Assembly (NCBI GenBank): GCA_026214975.1
Contig: CM047805.1
Location: forward strand, 194,122,601-194,186,600
DNA length: 64,000 bases
Direction: 5' to 3'
Origin: Gentiana macrophylla
Lineage: Eukaryota > Streptophyta > Magnoliopsida > Gentianales > Gentianaceae
Numbering within the stretch: position 1 is the first letter of the stretch; every line of letters starts with the position of its first letter. Made by a program: the position numbers and the translations under genes. Positions 36,586 through 49,300 of this stretch are shown here, piece by piece. The notes beneath the pieces were generated by a model. It did no database searches, had not been told where the DNA came from, and was given only the letters and a program-made list of their open reading frames with translations.

Positions 36586-37500
36586 TATTAGTTCATGCAT
36601 ACAAAAACAAATATTTTCACTTAAAAATTTATCTAGGTTTTGCTATCACTAGCCAACTACTCCCAATTGGCTTTCAAAAAATTTATTAATTCTTTAGTGG
36701 ACAAGACCCAATTGAACTATCAAGATTCCCTATTGTGTCTGGTGAACCAAGAATAGCTTGACAAATAGGCAAATCTTTACCAATCGTATCTTATACGACT
36801 CTTGTTGATTGACAAGTCAACTCTTTGACAGTTTGCATCACTATGCATTAGCCAATCTCTTGTCTCTAAAATCCAAATGACCATGATGTGGCTGATGACC
36901 GAAAGAATCTTGTCAAGTCTTAACCCAATATTCGCGAGATCACTTTCGTTCATATCTCAATAATAACGATATACTGTGGCTGATGAATTGGATCTAAACA
37001 AGGACTCTTCACCGTCATTTTAATATTAGGAGACAATTTTTGACTTAATTTTTTAATTAATGGGAGTATTAGTTCACTTAATTAATTTCGGTCTCATCTA
37101 AAACGTGCATACTCATATGTTATCAACATAAAGTAAAACATACACCGTTTCACGCATAAAATAACCGGTGTGATCATGGACTTTTCCTAGCTGTGTTTCG
37201 AATACACACTGGCGAAACCGCGGGTCACAATCTAAGGGTAGCTGCAACTGCCAATAGGATCTCTATGTCTTCTTTTCTTTGGCCTTCATCTTGTGCTCCA
37301 TTCTTGTTACATAATAATCTATCTAATGAACTAATACACCCGCCGCACACGGGGGAGCTAACCGGAAGGGGATAAATATAGAAAATAAACTAGGTCACGT
37401 TCTTCATAACGGCCTAAGACAATTTTAAAGCCAACAGAAATGTAAATCATTCACATCTATCCTGTTGGTCGAGTTCATGATCAAGCGGGGTCCATTGTTG

Positions 37501-38953
37501 AGTATTTTGTTCTAGGATATATCTCATATTTACTCTATAATCAAGTTGTCACTAAGTGTTTTTATTCTAAGTGACATATGTTTGAAAATAATCAATTCAC
37601 ATCAAGTTTCATTTTTGTATTTTATATGTGACTAAAATATCTTATGATATTATACTTGATCAATATCTTGTGAATGTCACACCAAAGTTTTTCTATGTGG
37701 CATAAATTGTTTTATAATTATTTTATCTAAGTCTATGTTTATGTCACATTAAGATCTCAAAATTTTACGAGTGTGTCAAATGTTTTTGATTATGACATCA
37801 TTTTATCTTATATTGTCACGTAAGACATTCTATTATACTATATCATCATTATTTTATATTTGGCATTACTTATAGTTATATACAAATAATATTATATATT
37901 ACTACATAGCATATGTATGTACTCTGTCGGCCTTGCTTATTACCCTAGCCTTTTAATCCAGCCCAATTGTTTCCCAGCATTTTCTCTAGTCGGCCCTTCT
38001 ACGTAACCTATTTCAATATAACATTTTATATCTGAATTTTTTTTAATTATTCTTTTTTTTTTCCACCCACTACCTAGAAGTTTCTAGGAAATTTCCCACT
38101 CTCTGAAAAGCCTCTCCATCTCCTCGAAACACCTCCCCATTAAACTGTCCTTTACACCACCTCACATACACCTCTCTATTATTCTGACTTACCATTTTCC
38201 TCTACTTTCAATAACGTCTATCTCTCTCTTTTAAGTAAATCTCTCACCTTCCTTTTCATTTCCAAAAAAGCTTCTCTCCTATTTCCATGAATCTCTTCCT
38301 CTCTCGAAGAAACCGATCTGACTTTCACATCTCTCTCTTCTCGAAATAGCTCTTGCATATGAGAGTACATGTAAATCGATCTCAGATGCTAAAAAGCTCT
38401 ATGCATCTATGCCAAAAATAGCTCTGATCTGGACTATTGAATCACTACAACACTTGATGATGCCAAGCTTGTGCTCAGTGTGTCCGTGAAGGTGGAGATC
38501 CGGCCAAAATGAAGCTCTGACAATGCTGAGGCCGATGAAGACAACATCTAATGCCAATGATGTCCGATTAACATCAACAAAACATCTCATGAAAAACCTG
38601 CTATTTCAGGGAATATTTCCTCACCTTTTTACATTTCAGTACTTTGTCTTGCTCTAAATCGTCTCTAATCTGAGTCTCGTATGTGTGACAAAATGGTTAT
38701 CTCGATGTGATTTTTTTGGGTGATTAAGTTGCTTAAATCGAATTTCTATAAATGCATGCCTAATAAACTTTTGTTTATTAAAGCTTAAATCTTTTTTTTT
38801 TGAGACCTGAGCCTTTGATTTTTGTAAATCTCAGTTATGTGCAAATCTAGTCTCATTTTGACTAAAGGACATAACTTTTATTAGTTTGTATGATAAAAAG
38901 TTCAATCTGTAAATGCATGCCTGATATAATCAAGAAATATGACTTTATGCTAA
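37501..38953. other. Intergenic stretch, no supported gene
   Basis: AT-rich to about 37960, then a pyrimidine-rich block (38090-38360) with many CTCTC runs that resembles a 5' leader. No ORF or domain downstream supports a gene. I saw no terminal repeats. Confidence 0.45.
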
Positions 38954-39561
38954 GCATCTCCAACGCCAAGTGACCCGGCACCATTTTTCCAAAATGGGTA
39001 AATGGGGCATCTCCAACCGAGTGTCATTTTTGCACCATTGCACCATTGCACCATCTTTTTGCACCAAAAATGGTGTCGGGTAACCCGACACCAAAACCCA
39101 CTTTCACCTTTTTTTTTTTTTTTTTTTTTTTTCTTCTTCTTCTTTTTGGTTTTATTTAATTTAGAAGGAGAGAGTATCTGAAAACTCCAAAAAAAAAAGA
39201 AACTGGAAAGTAATTCTAATTAAGCATTACCTCTAATCCCCATTCTTCCATGATTTTGGTTTTACAGTGGTGATTGGGGTGGTGTTTGTTTTTCAGTGTG
39301 GCTGTTCAGGAAGAGATGGAATTGAGAAAAGGGTAAACTGGGAAGAGAAAAGCTGGAGAAGGAGATGGGAAGAACTAGCTAGTGAGCTAGACGAGGGGCA
39401 GAAGGGTAAATTTGTTGTGGTAGATGAGATTAATATGGAATATTCTTGGAATATTCTTTTTGGTGTAAAATTTGGTATAGAATGGTTGGAAAAGAATGGT
39501 GTAATTTTACACCATTTTGGTGTAATGGTGCGAAAAAATGGGGGAATGGTTGGAGATGCCC
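38954..39561. mobile_element. MITE with GCATCTCCAAC inverted ends (Harbinger-like?)
   Basis: The left end GCATCTCCAACG (38954) faces GGTTGGAGATGCCC (ending 39561). A second internal GGGCATCTCCAACC is at 39005. Both subterminal regions hold the TGCACCATT/ACACCATTTTGG words in opposite orientation. A poly(T) run of about 30 lies near 39110. The flanks are TAA (left) and TTA (right), consistent with a TWA target but not identical, so the superfamily is tentative. Confidence 0.6.
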
Positions 39562-39737
39562 TTAGGAGTGTAAATCGAAATATTTCTTTTTGGTCCGTCG
39601 TTGAATGATTTGTCAGTTGTTGTGAATGCTTAAATGTCTGAATTAATCTGTCAAAATGTTTGATCTTTAAAATGCATATTTTGGATCTATAACACTGTTT
39701 TGCATGTTATACTCATGTATCTTTTGTTGAAATGATC

Positions 39738-39769
<32 letters not shown>

Positions 39770-39893
39770 TTGCAGTACACGCATGCACAGCATTTTAGCA
39801 AACTTATGTAAAGTGCTTGAATTTTGTGCAACTTGATGATATATGTTTGACTGTGCCTATGTCCAAATTGAAGTAGATCATATGTAAAGTATA
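39562..39893. other. Intergenic stretch with (TA)n at 39744-39769
   Basis: No gene is visible. 'atttgcagtacac' after the TA tract could be a splice acceptor of a lost host transcript, but nothing else supports that. Confidence 0.35.
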
Positions 39894-41748
39894 TGTTACG
39901 AGATTGGAACCCCTGATGTGTGTGAAAACACAGCAGCTGCTGTGATCAAAGAGGATGGGGTAAAATGGTAAGTTCAGTTTATTAAAGAAAAAAACCTCTC
40001 AAACTCAAATTTTAACACACACAGCACAAGATACATCATCATTTTCACGACAGAGGATCCTAAGTGATATGTTACAAGGTTAAATATTTTCTGTTGCATA
40101 TCATATATTTTCATCTAAGTTTTCTGGAGTATAGTCATGCTTAATATTTAATAATATATACATATATGTTGCATCACGTAGGTGTGTATATATTAAGTTA
40201 AATAAGGAAATTATTTTTAATTAAAAGCTGTCAGCTTTGGGAGTTGCACTACTCTCTCTCTCTCTCTCCCCCATTTGAATTTGTTTCTCCTAAGGCTTTT
40301 TTACCCTAGATACTACATATACCCTTTAACTTTATCTGCACCTTTATGACTTGTTTCCACAGATTTCATGTGTTTGTAGAGTGTGCAGAATTTATCTCTT
40401 GGGAATGGCCATTATAGCCATTGATGGACTGAAAAGCTAAAAGATCCGTTGGATGCAAAAGTCTCTTCTACAAAGCTGGCTTGCACAACCGGATTGCAAA
40501 AAGAACTGGGGTGCCTCTCATATACCCTAGCTACATCAAATAGAAAAGCAGAAGTGATGTGTAAAGCAAAGTGATATAAACAGTTTCAGTTTCTTGATTA
40601 ACTTCTCTACTCCAGTTTCTTGAATTTACTTCATTAACTTCTCTACTCCAGTTTCTCTCAACACTTGTATTGTAAACAATTTCAGTTTCTTGAGTGTTAA
40701 AGCAAAGTGATGTGTAAGTGTGTTAGAGTGCATCTCTAAAGAAACTTTTAGTGAGTTCTGTAGCAGTTTGAGAGTGTTCACCACTTGTTATTGTGGAGCA
40801 ATAACAATGGCACAGCTAGCCCAAGCTGTGGTTCAGCAGTTCGGTTTGGTCCTGCTGAGATACGGGTTCACGGAGCTGAATCCGGGTGACAAATTCACGG
40901 AGCTAGATTCAGGTTCAAGAATCCGGGCAGTGATTCTTGGTAAGTACTCCTTTGGTGAGTGTTACTCCTTTGTTGAGTGTTTGTACTCCTTTGGTGAGTG
41001 TTTGTACTCCTTTGGTCAGTGTTTGTAGAAATCTGTTGAGTGTTGTTACTAAGGATCTAGGACATCTTAGTGTTAGTAGGAGTATGTGGTTCACTCAAGA
41101 CTAACACTAGTTTGGTTATGAGTTTGTAACACTTTAATAGTAAAAGTGTTGTATCTTTTATTTGTTATTTTGTAATAAGACTCAAGCGGCATCCAGTGAA
41201 AAACTTGTTGTGTGTGGGTGTGGTCTTCTATAAGATCACACATATGTGCTTTCGGTAGGTTAATACATTGATACACACCTTAGAATTGCATGCTTTAGGC
41301 TTAAACCAAATAAAATCAATTATATGTAATTCTGTGTTTGAACACCTTAGACTTGCATGTACTAGGACAACAACATAAAATCTGAATCTACATATCTGTT
41401 GTTCTGATTTTGGTCAAGTGGTGTACCTATAGTAGTGTTCAACCTGTTTCATTATTTGGTTTCAGTTTCAGTTCTGCATAGCAAGCCTTTATCTTATGAA
41501 ACTGAACTTGATCTAGAAACTCTTCAACTGAAGTTAACTTAGGTTCTTATGGTTAATCGAAACTAGATCTTCCGCCTAGGTTCGTTAACTGAACTAAGTT
41601 AAGAATATACTCTGATTTTATCTGTTAAACCACTGAATTGTTTTTAACTACATAAGTATCCCTGAAAGTGGTTAAAGAATTTTTAAAAGTCCATAATGCT
41701 TTATTCATCCCTCCTCTAGAGTATTGTTTGCGCGTTCTCGATCCAACA
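39894..41748 (+). mobile_element. 5' LTR of a second Sirevirus
   Basis: The right end has the T-rich run, 'catccctcctctagagta' and ATCCAACA ending at 41748, followed immediately by a primer-binding site. TGTTACGAG at 39894 is a candidate start. It contains a CT microsatellite (about 40250), a donor-like TTGGTAAGTACTC (40937) and a 20-bp minisatellite after it. Confidence 0.6.
40946..41026 (+). repeat. Four-copy 20-21-bp minisatellite in the Sirevirus LTR
   Basis: Copies of ACTCCTTTGGTGAGTGTTTG with single changes lie directly downstream of a GTAAGT donor-like site. Several units themselves contain GGTGAGT, also donor-like. Confidence 0.85.
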
Positions 41749-42434
41749 ATTGGTATCGGAGCTAGGGGATTGTCCAAGCTTCAACCCGATACCAATCCAA
41801 CAATTGGTATTGGAGCCGGTTACTAGTTGATCCGTTTCTATATCAGTTTGGTTAGTGATCTTGTTTATTGAGTTTTGTGATAGGTGCGGAAATTTGTTCA
41901 TATGTGCTATGTTTGATACTCCTGCAGTACTTGCTGAATTTGTGCTTTATCGGATCTTTGTTCGACATGTGCAAGTTTGTGTGGTTGTGTGTTTGCTGAA
42001 TCTATGTGTTTTATCAAGTGTTTGAGCTTAATTTTATCATTATATTACACTGTGATAATTACATTTGCCTTGTGAGTTTGGAAGTTTGCAGGACTACCTA
42101 AATCAGTATGCCTGCTCAGTTTTACTATTGATTCGGATTTGTGTAGGGCCAAAGTCCAAAATCGTCTGCAACGCTTTACTTAGTCCTGAACCTTCTGAAT
42201 ATTTTTTTCAGTAACAACTCTGTTTTTGAAAGTTAATTTAAACTTGAGTCTTAACAGCTTAAAGTTTAATTTATAGGTCGTTACACACTTCACCTTTTCA
42301 CATCATACACCACAATCCAAGTCTTTCTGAAATTCAGTGTTATTTGATTTGTTTGGACTCATACAACATCTGAAAATCTGCTTTGTGCATTGTACACTAC
42401 ATTCACCTTAAACACAATGTTTTTAACTCTTCAT
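41749..42434 (+). other. Primer-binding site and leader of the second Sirevirus
   Basis: ATTGGTATCGGAGC (41749-41762) resembles the initiator-methionine tRNA primer site. The LTR-end/PBS junction ATCCAACAATTGGTAT occurs again at about 41805-41820, 64 bp further on. The rest is an untranslated leader. Confidence 0.7.
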
Positions 42435-42743
42435 TTATGGCTTCTATAATGTGTACCTATGATCCTGCAAAAGAAGAAGTGTTTGGTCAAAGACCACCTT
42501 TCTTCGATAGAACAAGGTATGCTGTTTGGAAGAGTAAAATGAAGACTTTTCTAGAATGCTTAGACCTGCATTTTCATTATAGAAGATGGTCTTTGCATTT
42601 CTAATCCCTCCGCCGGAACTGAGGTTGACGAAGATGGAAAAACTTTGGAACAAAATGAGCTTATAGCTTATCAAAATTCTAGGGCTTTGGCCAAGCTTAT
42701 TAACCCTCTTAGTCCTTCTGCAAGACAGTCTATTTATTCATGT
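42435..42743 (+). pseudogene. Sirevirus gag, N-terminal part (truncated)
   Basis: ATG at 42435 opens MASIMCTYDPAKEE, then PPFFDRTRYAVWKSKMKTFLE, the usual copia gag entry (F.G.NY..WK..M). One frameshift near 42570 moves to a frame reading EDGLCISNPS, QNELIAYQNSRALAKLIN and LSPSARQSIYS. The frame is cut at about 42743 by the Tat LTR. The remaining element is outside the window. Confidence 0.85.
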
Positions 42744-42854
42744 ATGACGATACGGTATTTCACCAATCCACGTGGAATTATCTAATTAGTCCAGCTGGCA
42801 TGTGCGGAAGTCCAAGTCTTTTATCCATATAGAGTCGAATACGAGACGTACTAA
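42744..42854 (+). repeat. Truncated, plus-oriented Tat LTR start
   Basis: The sequence TATGACGATACGGTATTTCA and onward is the reverse complement of the end of the adjacent full LTR (43263-43383). About 112 bp match, after which the sequence switches at AATGATGATG into the opposite-oriented full LTR. It is a remnant of a plus-strand Tat element. Confidence 0.8.
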
Positions 42855-43381
42855 TGATGATGCTGAAGAATGCACCACCGGTTTAACAGGGCCACGTGTA
42901 ATCTAAGGGTGAGTCAAGAAGAATATGCACCGCTCCAACTGTAGTAAAGATGATGTTTTTGGTGTTTTATGGCTAAGTCCAAGAATGTATCTTGGATTGC
43001 CTACGTATCCTGTGTAATGTCCAGGAATCAAGTCTTACGTAGTTCCTGGATTGGTGTATTTATAGGCATAAGCCCTTCTTCTGCCCTAAACTTAAGGCGG
43101 TTTGGTCTATTGACATAAATAACCCTTACTGGGCCTTGCCCCTTGCTCAAGTAACCCTCTGGATATTGGGCTTAGGAATCTGGGATGGAACTCTGGCCTC
43201 GACTCGTATAACACCGACATGGGTGCTCGAGATGGGACACCTGCAAGATTTACTGGCTGCCGCGGTAATCATTAGTACGTCTCGTATTCGACTCGATATG
43301 GATAAAAGACTTGGATTTCCCCACATGCCAGCTGGACTAATTAGATAATTCCACATGGAGGGGTGAAATACCGTATCGTCA
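42855..43381 (-). repeat. 3' LTR of the Tat element (527 bp)
   Basis: On the minus strand it runs TGACGATACGG to CAGCATCATCA. TATAAATA on the minus strand is at 43064-43057. It matches the right LTR with scattered differences. Confidence 0.88.
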
Positions 43382-43790
43382 TAAGCCCCCCAGATCGGAG
43401 AGAAGCCTATCTCATATGCTGAAGTCGGATATGAAAATTTGAATTATCTCTTCGATACGTGGCCTTATTTAGGTGCGAATACAGCTGTCTTCTAAATCGA
43501 CGTAGGCTGTCGTAGGGTGACGTCACTCTATCTCATCACTAATGGGTGCAGGAAACGAAGCGTCTTTATTGGTCCAAAATCCTTGATTACCGTGTTTCCA
43601 ACTCTACAACTGCCCCCAAATCCTGCCCTTTCAAATCATTTGCAAGATTGTGGAGCATAAAAGGAGTTCAAGACACCGAAGACTCTCATTTGCTATCCCA
43701 ACTCTCCGTTTTATCTGAAAATCTCAAGTAAGCCCTAATCTTACTCAAATTCTTCCCTAGTTTTTTATTTCTTTGCCTTTTCTCAATCCC
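43382..43790 (+). promoter_or_regulatory. PPT and likely promoter/leader of the antisense ORF
   Basis: The purine tract of the minus-strand element (GGGGGGCT, minus) abuts the LTR. On the plus strand the same interval ends with CATAAAAGG at about 43656, then a pyrimidine-rich leader to the ATG at 43791. The same CATAAAAGG-to-ATG layout is kept in the copies at 61492 (plus) and about 63950 (minus). Confidence 0.5.
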
Positions 43791-44533
43791 ATGTCTAGGA
43801 GTGAGAGAGATTCTCAAAATAGGGAGGAACTTGTTGTACAGGAAGAAGAATCGGCGGAGAGAACGGTTTCTAAGCAACAGCTTGTTTCTGGTGAAAGAGT
43901 AGCCAGATAAGAAGAAGAGAGAGGAGAAGAAGAATCGACTTCTCGACCTGCTGTTACCAAACGCCAAACCAGGATGAAAGGCCAAGGACCTTATGGTTGT
44001 ATATCCAACCTAACCCAAGAAAAAGCCAAGGCCGTCTGTCTAAGATATGGCAACCCATACTCTTCTGAAAACATCAAAGTGTCACACGGTCAATTTCAAT
44101 ACGCCTGTGACCCTCCCCCTGGGTTCTGTGCCATATACGAGGCGCAATTGAAAGAGGGATTAAGGTTTCACTTCGACCCGTCCCTCATAGAAGTCCTCCG
44201 ACACTATCAGATCTGCATCACTCAAATTGCTCCAAATGGAATTAGGAGCGTTATGGGCTTCGCATTGGCGTGTCGGATAGCCAAGGTCGAATTCACAGTT
44301 CGTCTATTCCGACAATACTATTCGATCCATGGTCTACAAGATGCGGGATGGTATACTTTCCAGAGGCGTCCCCGGGTCTCGGAGTTTGTGAGGAGAGTGA
44401 CCTCGTCTCAGGGCGAGTGGAAGCCTTATTTTTTCTTCATCCGACACGGGTTGGAAGATATCGACATCCATACCTTGTACAAGAGGCCTAGGAAATGTCA
44501 TGACAGGCTGGACTCCGATGTCCCCGCTGAGTG

Positions 44534-46377
44534 TGTTAGGTGTTATGCCCGAAAGACAATTTTTGTAATTGTTTTATTTAATAAATGAATTGACATTATT
44601 ATTCATATTTATTATTCTCATATTCACCGATGTGACAATAATATTTACACTACAGAAAACCCTAAAGTATATCGTTTATGTAATCACTTAACTCAGTGTA
44701 TGGTATATACACGGGAGGATTGAGTTAGTGAAGATGTACTTAAAATACAATTAGCCCTTAGTGAAGTTAATCGAGAGTATCGGGTCTCTCCTTTAACGTG
44801 CTATTAATGCGCCTGAACACAATTGGTGTGATTGTCTTATCCGGACTTTCGGTTAAGAGAACCTAGTGGGGCATTTATATATGATAGATATATCATATAG
44901 AAATTTGGACCGATTTGATTAGAGTTCACGATATAATTCCGTAATCGAGAAGTCTTATCGAATCAATAGATGATCATATTTATGGATATATCTTAATCAC
45001 GAGGTGATCACGATCCAACCGCTTGAATCGGTATAAGGTTTGACTTGACGGTTAAGGATTACACCGAGTCGTGGTCCGAATTACCCTATCTTGGCATTGT
45101 CTTTGGATTGAGTGAGTAGTTTGTGTTATCACAGATACGGAATCCATTCCTTCCATTTACGGAAGTAGATAGACGATTCCACTTATTTGTTAATCTTAGA
45201 AACCGATCGATCAATGGAGTTCATATTACATCGATTAGCTACCCGGTGAGTTGTATGAATTAATTGATCACTGGGGTTAATGGTAAATAATGATAAGAGG
45301 TTCTAGAAAGGGTTAACGGTAACTTCCCGATTTAGAATGAGCGATCTATGGAGGATTAATCCATATGTAATGATTATATCAATGGACGCTTATTATTATT
45401 CTCATGAGGAGATAAATATAATCTCATAATCGGAGGAGTGCGATCACGGGATTATGGTGGCATATTCTGTGATTCATTTATCGAATATAATTATTCTGTT
45501 CGTAAGATAATTATTTATTTGATTTATCGGAGCCGCTGATTATTAGTCCATGGTCCCCGACGTGCCTCCTAATATAGCATAGCTATTCTCGGACGTCGAA
45601 TCCTAATAATATTAATTTAGTTTTTGTTGGACTTTATTAAAACGATATGTGAATTAATTGTTTAGTGGACTATTAAATTAGTTGGGCTAAATAATTAAAT
45701 ATGTGGAAAAGACATTTTCCATATTCTTGGCCCAATTATTGTGTAATGGCAAAATTAATATTGACTAGGTCAATAAGTGTATTTTCGCCCCATAGCCTTA
45801 TTTTTGGAACAAGAAATTATTTTCTTGTGAATTAATAAGACGTGCATAAAATATTTATTGGATAAATATTTATGGAAAGAAATAAAGATAAATATTATTC
45901 TAGATTTGTTCTAGAATATTATGGGATTATCTTTTATTTAATAGGATTATTATAATTGATTTTGTATTAATTATTAAATCCTTGGAGGCTAAGTTTTACT
46001 CTCCTATATAAAGAGGGTTCTTCCAAGCCTTAACACACACAATATTTCGACCTACACCTCTTAGAGAGGAGAAGGTGAAAATTTTCGGCCAAGGGGAGTT
46101 AAGGGGAGAATCTTGGAGATTTTCCGGGTAGCATATCGAAAGGGTTCGAGTCGAGGATTTCCTTCCACCGGGAGTTGCTTGGATCACACGTACGGAAGAT
46201 CGTGGTGCTCTTCACATCTACTTGCAATCTTCCTATTGCGGTTCTTCAACTTGGATTTTGAGATCCAAGAGGTATGTTCTACAACCCCCTTGTAGATGTA
46301 GATCTAGTTATTTTATTACGTGTAATTTATAGATCTAGATCCTTAAATCGCTTCCGTTGCGGATGATATTACTAACA
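44534..46377 (+). repeat. 5' LTR of the LARD (1844 bp)
   Basis: It runs from TGTTAGGTG to ACTAACA, with TATATAAAG at 46005-46013. Confidence 0.93.
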
Positions 46378-49300
46378 GTGGTATTGGAGCCATGTTGATC
46401 TATATTTATACGTATAAAATATTAGATCTAGGAGTGGTAAACATGTAGATTTTTTTGTCCCAATTTTTTTTTAAAAGGGGCCGAAAATTATGTTTATTTT
46501 TTTATGTTATGAATGTCTTGGTTGAAGAGATGAATTGGGGTTGGTATTGTTTACCCGTAGATCTATTTTTGTAGCTCTTTTGATTAGTATCAATTGAGCA
46601 TATGATTCGTAATTTAATTATGTTGAATTCGAAAATTATGTAAAAAGGTAGTACCTTTTTGTTTTTTATTTTGTTCCGGATTCGAGACGACGAAGATCAT
46701 GGTGTTAAAGATCATCAAGATGGTGAAACCAAAGATAAAAACGGGAGGAGCCTGTTTTTTTTTTTAATATTAATGGTCACAGAATTTTTTTTATTACAAT
46801 AGTGCTTCGGCAAATTTTTTGCGGCGGCAGCTTCTCTTTTTATTTTTTTTATATAACCTAATTGGTTTAATTTATCAGCCGAGAGTTTAAAGAAAGAAAA
46901 AAAAACCGTATATACATTTTTCCCCGTGACCTGTTTAAAAAAAAAAGTTTTTTTTATATATATAAAACAATTGATAATATAGATATATTTTAAATATATT
47001 GGTATATTACAGCCTCCTCTCCTCGTCGTTCGTGGTTCGTGTCAAGATCGAAGGTTCGAGATCCGGAAGTTTCAAGATCGAAGATCGATATTTGAAGACT
47101 TAGAATTAGTTTTACTTTTCCTTAGAAAATAGGTTAGTCGGGAGTACCAACGATACATCTCGGTGTTTAAATTTTCCGCAATTTATTTCTTATGTGTTTG
47201 ATCATAAAATAGATATAAAATCGGAATTGCCATGAAATGCATCATATCATAAATCCACTCCATGCATACATGAAGAATTTTAATTTTGGTAATTAAAATA
47301 GGCATGTATACAAACTCGAGTAATTATTTGAAATTTATTTAATACGTGGTAATTAATAAATTTAGTAACTAATTAAAGATCCGAGGACGGGTTATGAAAT
47401 CGTTAAGCCTTTCGGTGTGTGTTCTCGGTGAACCGCCTTAAAGCCCAAACGAGATCACGTTTTCGATTCGTAGTGTCTACGAGATTGAATAATGGTAAAA
47501 GAACAATAAATCTTGGATAAAAACGGTTCGCTTATAGGTTGGATGGTCAACTGAGCTAGGCTCGACCGACTTACCCTCCTAGTGTGATGTATGCACGGGG
47601 GTCCGGCAAGACTAAGTCCACAACGGAGAGCAGAGGGGTGAATCATTCTTATCTCAATGAGGCTGTCTTGACCCGATTTCGTCCGACTGTCACATATGTT
47701 CCAACGAATAGGACGGGTAGGCTTGCCTACGTTACCGACACCATTTGGAATCCTTGATTTGATGTGCTTTTATGTTAACATCAAAAAGACGTGGTTAGTT
47801 AACCCACCACCACTTCCAAAATATTGAGTAGGCGGCGAGGAGGCGGCGCCAACCCCACGGCCTCTACTATAGATACAAGTAAGTGAGAGAAGGGTGACGC
47901 CGAGGCGCTTTGATTTCGTCCCCCTAAGGATGGTGTTCGCCCTATCAACATTCATGGCTTGGTCTCCGAAAGGATAGGATTTCCGGTACTGTCGGGTCAC
48001 CGACCTATCCTAAGACGGCATACTGGGGCGTACTAAGAGATCCGATATAGTAGGTCACACTCATCATGGGTATTCTTGATAATATCTCGGCTAAAAAAGG
48101 AAGGTAGTCAATGAATAAAGGGATGTTCGATTCTCGTGGGATGTTCGATTCTCACAAGTTATTCATTGATGAGATTGTCTCGATTTAACCGTCATCTCTT
48201 TGTCCTACCCTAAGGCGGCACTGCGATGCGAGGTTAAAACCTTGGAATGGTAGAGTAGACTTAATTTTAGTTTACAATTCCTAAAATAAATATAGTAGTG
48301 TTAACTTGAATTAATATATGTCATTTTATTTACAGCATTATATCCCTTACCAAATTGCTTAAAATTTATCAGTATTGACTTCGTTAAAAAGTGGAAAGTA
48401 ACTAGGACGTTGAACTAGTTAATCGATAATGCAATTAATTTTCGGAAGAGATATTTTCTCTTAAGCCTTTTAAAAACCAGAGTGACATACAGGTATGTCA
48501 CTGGTGTCATTCGTGTCAAACGGAAGACAAACTTAGTTTGATCAAAGGTGATTTCGGACTTTGAAATTCTTCTAGTGAATTTTGAGTTTGTAGTAATTAC
48601 AAGAGTAATTTTCTAATTGAAAAATCGGAAAATCATGAAGTGTTACTAGTTGGACGATATTTGGAATCGATGAACTAGTGGGAGCTTTATGATTTGTTGT
48701 TTTTCTAGAACATTAGAAAAGTGTAACTGACTACACACGTAACCGTTCTAATTGAAAAACCGGAAAGTCATGAAATGCCGCTAGTTGGACGATATTTGGA
48801 ATCGATGAACTAGTGGGAGTTCTATGATTTATTGTTTTTCTGGAAACATTGGAACTATGTACGAAAGATTTTCCAATCGAAAACTCGAAAAGTCATAAAA
48901 ATAAAGCATTGCTCGTTAGACGGTATTTGGAACCGATAAACTAGTGGAAGCTTTAATGTTATGATTTATTGTTTTTTCTGGTATATTAGAAAATCCGAGA
49001 AGTCCCGACGAGTAACACTCGAAATAGACATCCCAAGGTTCAAGAGTAGTGTCTACTCAAACGAACATTGGTTCAAGACTGCATTTCCATTCACTTAAAA
49101 GTCAAGAATGGGAGAATATGTCTAAAAGTGTTAGTCATCTAAACTAAGAAAACTTTAAGGCTGAACCGAAAATTAATTAACTGAAAATCATAGGATAAGA
49201 ACAGTGATTTTGGATCACCAACCTATGAATCCTTGGCGATTTTCTCGAGCTAAGTTCTTTGACAGAACAAGGTAGCAGTGCATCTAACGATTAAAAGAGT

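Larger units (their letters stand above)
31039..37500 (-). mobile_element. Angela/Tork-type Ty1-copia element, minus strand, 5' end missing
   Basis: The order on the minus strand is a long untranslated leader (about 37500-36570), gag, protease, integrase, RT/RNase H, purine tract and 3' LTR. No 5' LTR or TGGTATCAGAGC-type primer site is visible on the right, so that limit is approximate. A 315-bp hAT element interrupts the RNase H end. Confidence 0.8.

Noticed and set aside
38090..38600. 5' end of a host gene with a CT-rich leader
   Set aside because: No ORF, splice pair or domain follows before the MITE and Sirevirus.
39267..39608. 113-codon ORF in the GCATCTCCAAC element
   Set aside because: Crosses the element's right end into flanking DNA and has no domain; not a transposase.
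43136..43348. ORF repeated at 60981-61184 as a conserved gene
   Set aside because: Both lie in the two Tat LTRs, so conservation reflects LTR identity.
45996..46295. ORFs repeated at 53388-53687
   Set aside because: They are the same position in the two LARD LTRs and span the TATA/leader region.
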